This document shows, in pieces, positions 60,187 through 64,000 of a stretch of 64,000 nt of DNA. Position 1 is the first letter of the stretch; each line of letters begins with the position of its first letter. This stretch comes from Cognatishimia sp. WU-CL00825 (GTDB taxonomy: Bacteria; Pseudomonadota; Alphaproteobacteria; Rhodobacterales; Rhodobacteraceae). The notes beneath the pieces were generated by a model. That model ran no database searches. It had not been told where the DNA came from and worked only from the letters and a program-made list of their open reading frames with translations. The DNA is taken from the NCBI RefSeq assembly GCF_040364665.1, contig NZ_BAABWX010000007.1, positions 1 to 64,000 on the forward strand. The letters are read 5' to 3'. A program made the translations under genes and the position numbers.

Positions 60187-61212
60187 ATGAACCTAAAACA
60201 GCTGTCAGAATTATTGGGTTTATCTCAGACCACCGTTAGTCGGGCGCTGAATGGGTACCCCGAGGTGAATCAAAAGACCCGTATGCGGGTGCAGGAAGCC
60301 GCACGCACACATGGATACCGCCCAAATACCCGAGCCAAAGGGCTTGCCACGGGCCGATCCATGGCCGTTGGGCATGTCATCCCGATCTCGTCAAATCATG
60401 AAATGGTGAACCCGGTTTTTGGCGATTTTATCGCCGGAGCGGGGGAGACTTATTCCAAAAGTGGCTATGACATGGTGCTGTCGGTAGTGCCGGATGGGGA
60501 CGAGGAAAAGGCCTATCGAGACTTGCATAAGCGCAAAACTGTGGATGGGGTGATTGTGCATGGTCCTCATATGCAGGATTTTCGTATTCCACTTTTACGC
60601 GAGTTGAATATGCCGTTTGTTGTGCATGGTCGGGCATCGGAAGTGACAGAGCCTTATAGCTGGCTTGATGTGAATAACTTCTCGGCGTTTCGGCGCGCGG
60701 CCTCGTTTTTGATGGACCTGGGGCATCGGCGCATCGCGCTGATTAACGGTCTGGAGGATATGGATTTTGCCTTTCGGCGCCGCAAAGCGCTAGAGGAAGT
60801 CTTGCTCGACAGGGGCGAGCCTTTGCGGGCGGACTTGATGCGTAGTGGCGAGATGACCGAGGCGCTGGGCTATACGTCGTTGCGTGAAATGCTAGCATTG
60901 CCCAATCCGCCAACCGCGATCTTAACTTCATCGATGATCACCGCAATCGGGGTGCGTCGCGCTATCGAAGAAGCGGGTCTGAAGATGGGCCGAGATGTGT
61001 CTGTGATCACCCATGATGATGACCTGAGCTATTTGAATAATGGCAAAGATGAACCACTGTTCACGGCAACTCGGTCGTCTGTGCGCGAGGCGGGTCGTCA
61101 ATCTGCAAAGCTTTTGCTGGACCAAATCGCTTCGCCAACACAAGAGCCTGTCTCGGTGTTGCTGGAAGCAGATTTGATTGTTGGGAAATCAACCGGTCCG
61201 GCCCCAAACTAA
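60187..61212 (+). CDS. aglR: LacI-family regulator of glucoside utilisation
   Basis: 341 residues from ATG 60187 (GAGG 5 bases upstream; the frame is open to 60127 but the extension has no family match and would contain the operator). HTH about residues 1-22: MNLKQLSELLGLSQTTVSRAL, with the hinge NGYPEVNQKTRMRVQEAARTHGYRPN. The C-terminal periplasmic-binding-like sugar domain follows. Divergent from aglEFGAK and followed 9 bases later by a beta-glucosidase. AglR in rhizobia represses the agl genes; the sugar inducer here is not known. Confidence 0.92.
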   Translation: MNLKQLSELLGLSQTTVSRALNGYPEVNQKTRMRVQEAARTHGYRPNTRAKGLATGRSMAVGHVIPISSNHEMVNPVFGDFIAGAGETYSKSGYDMVLSVVPDGDEEKAYRDLHKRKTVDGVIVHGPHMQDFRIPLLRELNMPFVVHGRASEVTEPYSWLDVNNFSAFRRAASFLMDLGHRRIALINGLEDMDFAFRRRKALEEVLLDRGEPLRADLMRSGEMTEALGYTSLREMLALPNPPTAILTSSMITAIGVRRAIEEAGLKMGRDVSVITHDDDLSYLNNGKDEPLFTATRSSVREAGRQSAKLLLDQIASPTQEPVSVLLEADLIVGKSTGPAPN

Positions 61213-61221
61213 GGATACCCA

Positions 61222-62544
61222 ATGCAGTTCAAACGCAGTGACTTTCCCCAGGATTTTATTTTTGGGGCCGCAACGTCTTCTTATCAGATCGAAGGCCATC
61301 AATTTGGCGGGGCTGGGCAAACCCATTGGGATAGTTTCGCGGCAACCCCCGGCAATGTGGTGCGGGCAGAAAACGGAGCCTTGGGCTGCGACCACTATCA
61401 TCGGTTTGAGGAGGATTTTGACCTTTTGGCCGCCGCTGGATTTGATGCCTATCGGTTTTCAACCAGCTGGGCGCGGGTGTTGCCCGACGGGCGCGGGACA
61501 CCCAACCAAGCAGGTTTGGATTTTTATGACCGGTTGGTGGACGCGATGCTAGAGCGTGAGTTGAAGCCTTGTGCGACCCTGTATCATTGGGAATTGCCGC
61601 AGGCGCTGGCGGATCAGGGTGGCTGGCGTAACCGCGATATTGCCAAATGGTTTGGCGATTACGCCGAAATCATTATGGGGCGGATCGGCGACCGGGTGTT
61701 TAGCGCAGCACCTATCAATGAACCTTGGTGTGTGGGCTGGCTGAGCCATTTCTTGGGGCACCATGCGCCGGGACTGCGTGACATTCGCGCCACTGCGCGC
61801 GCTATGCACCATGTGTTGCTGGCGCATGGGACCTCTATCGAAGTGATGCGGGGCTTGGGCATGAAAAACCTGGGGGGCGTGTTTAACTTTGAATGGGCCA
61901 CGCCGGTTGATGGGAGTGAGGCGGCCCGAGATGCGGCCGCGCTTTATGATGGGTATTACAACCGCTTTTTCCTCGATGGCGTTTTTAAAGGGCGTTATCC
62001 AGAAAATGTGCTGCAAGGACTGGGCCCGCATCTGCCTGAGAACTATCAGGATGATTTTGTCACCATTCAGCAGCCCTTGGATTGGGTTGGGTTGAATTAT
62101 TATACCCGTAAAGTCATCGCACCAAACGATGGCCCTTGGCCAAGCCACGATGAGGTCGACGGCCCCCTGCCCAAAACCCAAATGGGCTGGGAGATTTACC
62201 CCCAAGGCCTGTATGATTTCTTAAAGCGCACCCAGGCGGAATACACGGGCGATTTGCCCCTGTTTGTGACAGAAAATGGTATGGCCAATGCAGATGTTCT
62301 GAAGGATGGACATGTGCAGGATACTGCGCGAATCGATTACTTGAACCAGCATGTGGCCGCTGCGCAAAAGGCTATGCAAGAGGGCGTTCCGTTAAGCGGT
62401 TACATGGTTTGGTCGCTTTTGGACAACTATGAATGGGCCCTTGGCTATGAAAAACGCTTTGGTTTGGTGCATGTTGACTTCGAAACACTGGATCGCACGC
62501 CAAAAGAGTCTTATAGCGCATTAAAGATAGCGCTAACATCGTAA
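61222..62544 (+). CDS. GH1 beta-glucosidase
   Basis: Cytoplasmic glycosidase of 440 residues. Acid/base Glu in PINEPWCVG, nucleophile Glu in FVTENGMAN, and the N-terminal FIFGAATSSYQIEG and the substrate-site FSTSWARVLPDGRG, all GH1 signatures. Cleaves cellobiose-like or aryl-beta-glucosides to glucose. Lies between aglR and glk, so the same operon handles both alpha- and beta-glucosides. Confidence 0.94.
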   Translation: MQFKRSDFPQDFIFGAATSSYQIEGHQFGGAGQTHWDSFAATPGNVVRAENGALGCDHYHRFEEDFDLLAAAGFDAYRFSTSWARVLPDGRGTPNQAGLDFYDRLVDAMLERELKPCATLYHWELPQALADQGGWRNRDIAKWFGDYAEIIMGRIGDRVFSAAPINEPWCVGWLSHFLGHHAPGLRDIRATARAMHHVLLAHGTSIEVMRGLGMKNLGGVFNFEWATPVDGSEAARDAAALYDGYYNRFFLDGVFKGRYPENVLQGLGPHLPENYQDDFVTIQQPLDWVGLNYYTRKVIAPNDGPWPSHDEVDGPLPKTQMGWEIYPQGLYDFLKRTQAEYTGDLPLFVTENGMANADVLKDGHVQDTARIDYLNQHVAAAQKAMQEGVPLSGYMVWSLLDNYEWALGYEKRFGLVHVDFETLDRTPKESYSALKIALTS

Positions 62545-62564
62545 GAGAACTTTTTGGGGGTTTC

Positions 62565-63509
62565 ATGGCTGGATTGTTATTGGTTGCTGACATTGGCGGC
62601 ACAAATACACGTGTGGGGCTCGCGGATGATAGCGGATTGATCGACGGATCAACACGGCGCTATCGCAATGCCGAGACCGATAGTTTTGAAGCCGCCCTTG
62701 ATGCTTATGTGACAGAAATGGCCCCCGGGCCGCTGGACGGGGTCTGCGCCGGTGCGGCAGGTCCAGTAACCGACGGCATTGGCCGCATGACCAACCTAAG
62801 CTGGGAAATTGACCCCAAGCCGATGCGCGATGTGACAGGCGCTGCAGTGGCGGATGTGATCAACGATCTACAGGCACAGGGCTATGCGTTGGATGACTTA
62901 ACGGCTGATACGACGCGCCCAGTTGTGCAAGTTGCGGCCCCCAAGGTCGGGCCACGTTTGGTGGTTGGGTTGGGAACGGGGTTCAATATCGTGCCTGTTC
63001 ATCGATATGGTCAAGATCTGGTGGTGCCATCTTGCGAAGGGGGGCACGCAACACTGCCCTATCGCAAGGATCAGGCGGAGTTGTGTGATTGGTTGAGCGC
63101 CAACAGAGGCTATGCGTCTATTGAAGTGGCCTTGGCGGGGCAAGGCATCGAGAACATCTATGAGTTCCACAGCGGGGAAAAACGCGCGGCCAGCGATATC
63201 ATGATGGCTTTGGATGCCGGAGACCCCAAGGCGCAAGCAACTCTGAAAGATTACGTTGCACTTTTGGGATGCGTTGTTGGCGATTATGCTTTGTCGCATC
63301 TGCCGTTTGGCGGCATTTATTTGACCGGAGGCGTTGCGCGGGCTGTGACGCCGCATTTGGCGCAATATGGATTTGCCGAGATCAAAGCGCAAAAGGGCCG
63401 GTTTTCAGAGCTTGCCGGATCAATCAATGTGACGTTGATCGAGGATGATTTTGCTGCGCTCAAAGGCTGCGCGCGCCATCTGCGCCAACTGCACGCATCC
63501 CAATCCTGA
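62565..63509 (+). CDS. glk: Glucokinase
   Basis: Phosphorylates glucose released by AglA and the beta-glucosidase to glucose 6-phosphate. 314 residues. ATP/phosphate motif LVADIGGTNTRVGLAD at the N-terminus, glucose-binding region GLGTGFNIVPVH and EGGHATLPYRKDQ, and adenosine-type motif GGIYLTGGVARAVTP. This is the Glk family rather than ROK. Last gene of the glucoside operon. Confidence 0.94.
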   Translation: MAGLLLVADIGGTNTRVGLADDSGLIDGSTRRYRNAETDSFEAALDAYVTEMAPGPLDGVCAGAAGPVTDGIGRMTNLSWEIDPKPMRDVTGAAVADVINDLQAQGYALDDLTADTTRPVVQVAAPKVGPRLVVGLGTGFNIVPVHRYGQDLVVPSCEGGHATLPYRKDQAELCDWLSANRGYASIEVALAGQGIENIYEFHSGEKRAASDIMMALDAGDPKAQATLKDYVALLGCVVGDYALSHLPFGGIYLTGGVARAVTPHLAQYGFAEIKAQKGRFSELAGSINVTLIEDDFAALKGCARHLRQLHASQS

Positions 63510-63604
63510 GCCGCGCTGCGCCAATTGCAATCTGGCTCTATTGCTAGGATACTGTTTGGCAATTGGGGTTTAGGGCAAGCTTGCAATTTGTTGGCTTGAA
63601 CAGC

Positions 63605-64000
63605 ATGCAAATGAAATTGGATTGGTCTCCGCTACAGGTCGAGCTTCAGCGCTGGCGGAAAGACGGGCTGACTCTGCCGGTGTGGTGGCGTGACGATGAT
63701 GCAACCGACCCCAGCGCCGCTCTGGACAGGTTGATAAATCTTTCATCCGAGGTGTCGATGCCGGTGCATTTGGCGGTGATCCCGCGCAATGCGACCCAGG
63801 CGTTGGCCAAGACAATTGCAGATACCGCGCAGTTGCATCCTGTGGTGCATGGTTGGTCACATACAAACTTTCAGCCGTCCGAAGGGCCAAAGTCAGAATT
63901 TGGTGATGCACGTGCGCTGGATCTGCGGTGCGAAGAAGCCGCCGAGGGCTTGCGTCGGTTAACCGTTTTATGCGGCGACCAATTGGTTGCGATGTTTGTG
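63605..64000 (+). CDS. Polysaccharide deacetylase-like protein (partial, runs off the window)
   Basis: The first 132 codons are present. LPVWWRDDDA at about residues 24-33 gives the metal-binding Asp pair of the NodB-like deacetylase fold; VHLAVIPRNA and VVHGWSHTNFQPS (His-x3-His-like) are the next fold motifs. The C-terminal part lies beyond position 64000. In this family the substrate may be an N-acetylated glycan; the fold alone does not decide. Confidence 0.75.
   Translation, partial: MQMKLDWSPLQVELQRWRKDGLTLPVWWRDDDATDPSAALDRLINLSSEVSMPVHLAVIPRNATQALAKTIADTAQLHPVVHGWSHTNFQPSEGPKSEFGDARALDLRCEEAAEGLRRLTVLCGDQLVAMFV

Noticed and set aside
1..64000. tRNA, rRNA, CRISPR arrays and insertion sequences
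   Set aside because: No cloverleaf, rRNA block, spaced repeats, transposase or terminal inverted repeats were recognised by eye; a covariance scan would be needed to exclude small RNAs.

Overview
This window looks like a chromosomal segment of a marine alphaproteobacterium of the roseobacter group (Rhodobacterales). The evidence is the gene content and order: a taurine-to-sulfate block with a MocR-type TauR, soeABC next to xsc-pta, an aglEFGAK-type alpha-glucoside operon, a reductive pyrimidine pathway with a split PreT/PreA dehydrogenase, and DUF1523, DUF599 and HemP proteins. The genus cannot be named from this sequence. I saw no tRNA, rRNA, CRISPR array, prophage or intact insertion sequence. 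Most of the window is metabolic islands plus a few housekeeping genes.

Layout. 1-614 has no confident gene, only a possible broken receiver domain. 636-4278 is a glycine-betaine/proline-type ABC transporter (binding protein, permease, ATPase) followed by a MarR regulator. 4450-7756 is an exopolysaccharide operon of the yjb type (yjbH, yjbF, a small yjbE-like gene), with no yjbG. 7837-14354 is a minus-strand reductive pyrimidine degradation operon (preT, preA, a DMT transporter, carbamoylase, dihydropyrimidinase) behind a RutR-like palindrome. 14485-22539 holds a second DMT transporter, leuB, an EEP phosphatase/nuclease, a membrane protein, a glycosyltransferase, and leuC-leuD. 22792-25256 has an MscS channel and the rsfS-rlmH pair. 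25276-26360 is a secreted small protein plus a DUF599 membrane protein. 26435-30312 is glcDEF (glycolate oxidase). 30385-31937 is a tandem pair of secreted trypsin-like proteases. 32069 starts an hsp20 gene with a heat-shock promoter and a ROSE-like RNA thermometer, followed by a spondin/RTX protein, an Hsp70-like ATPase, a P1-family peptidase, DUF1523 and a small cysteine-containing secreted protein.

38128-53306 is a complete taurine dissimilation island. TauABC imports taurine, Tpa transaminates it to sulfoacetaldehyde, Xsc makes acetyl phosphate and sulfite, Pta makes acetyl-CoA, and SoeABC oxidises sulfite to sulfate. TauR lies in the middle, and TauR-like direct repeats sit at the xsc, tauR and tpa/tauA promoters. 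An uncharacterised GNAT acetyltransferase sits between tpa and tauR. A tiny hemP gene, unlinked to haem transport genes, follows. 53676-63509 is an alpha-glucoside system (aglE, F, G, A, K) divergent from a LacI regulator, a GH1 beta-glucosidase and glucokinase, with two identical LacI-type operators 150 bp apart. The window ends inside a polysaccharide-deacetylase-like gene.

Common themes: four substrate-specific catabolic operons (betaine, pyrimidine, taurine, glucoside), each with a recognisable regulator or operator, and stem-loops directly after the binding-protein gene in all three ABC operons. The best candidates for under-described biology are the hsp20 leader, the TauR operator set, the GNAT enzyme of the taurine island, the DMT transporter inside the pyrimidine operon, and the TauC extension.
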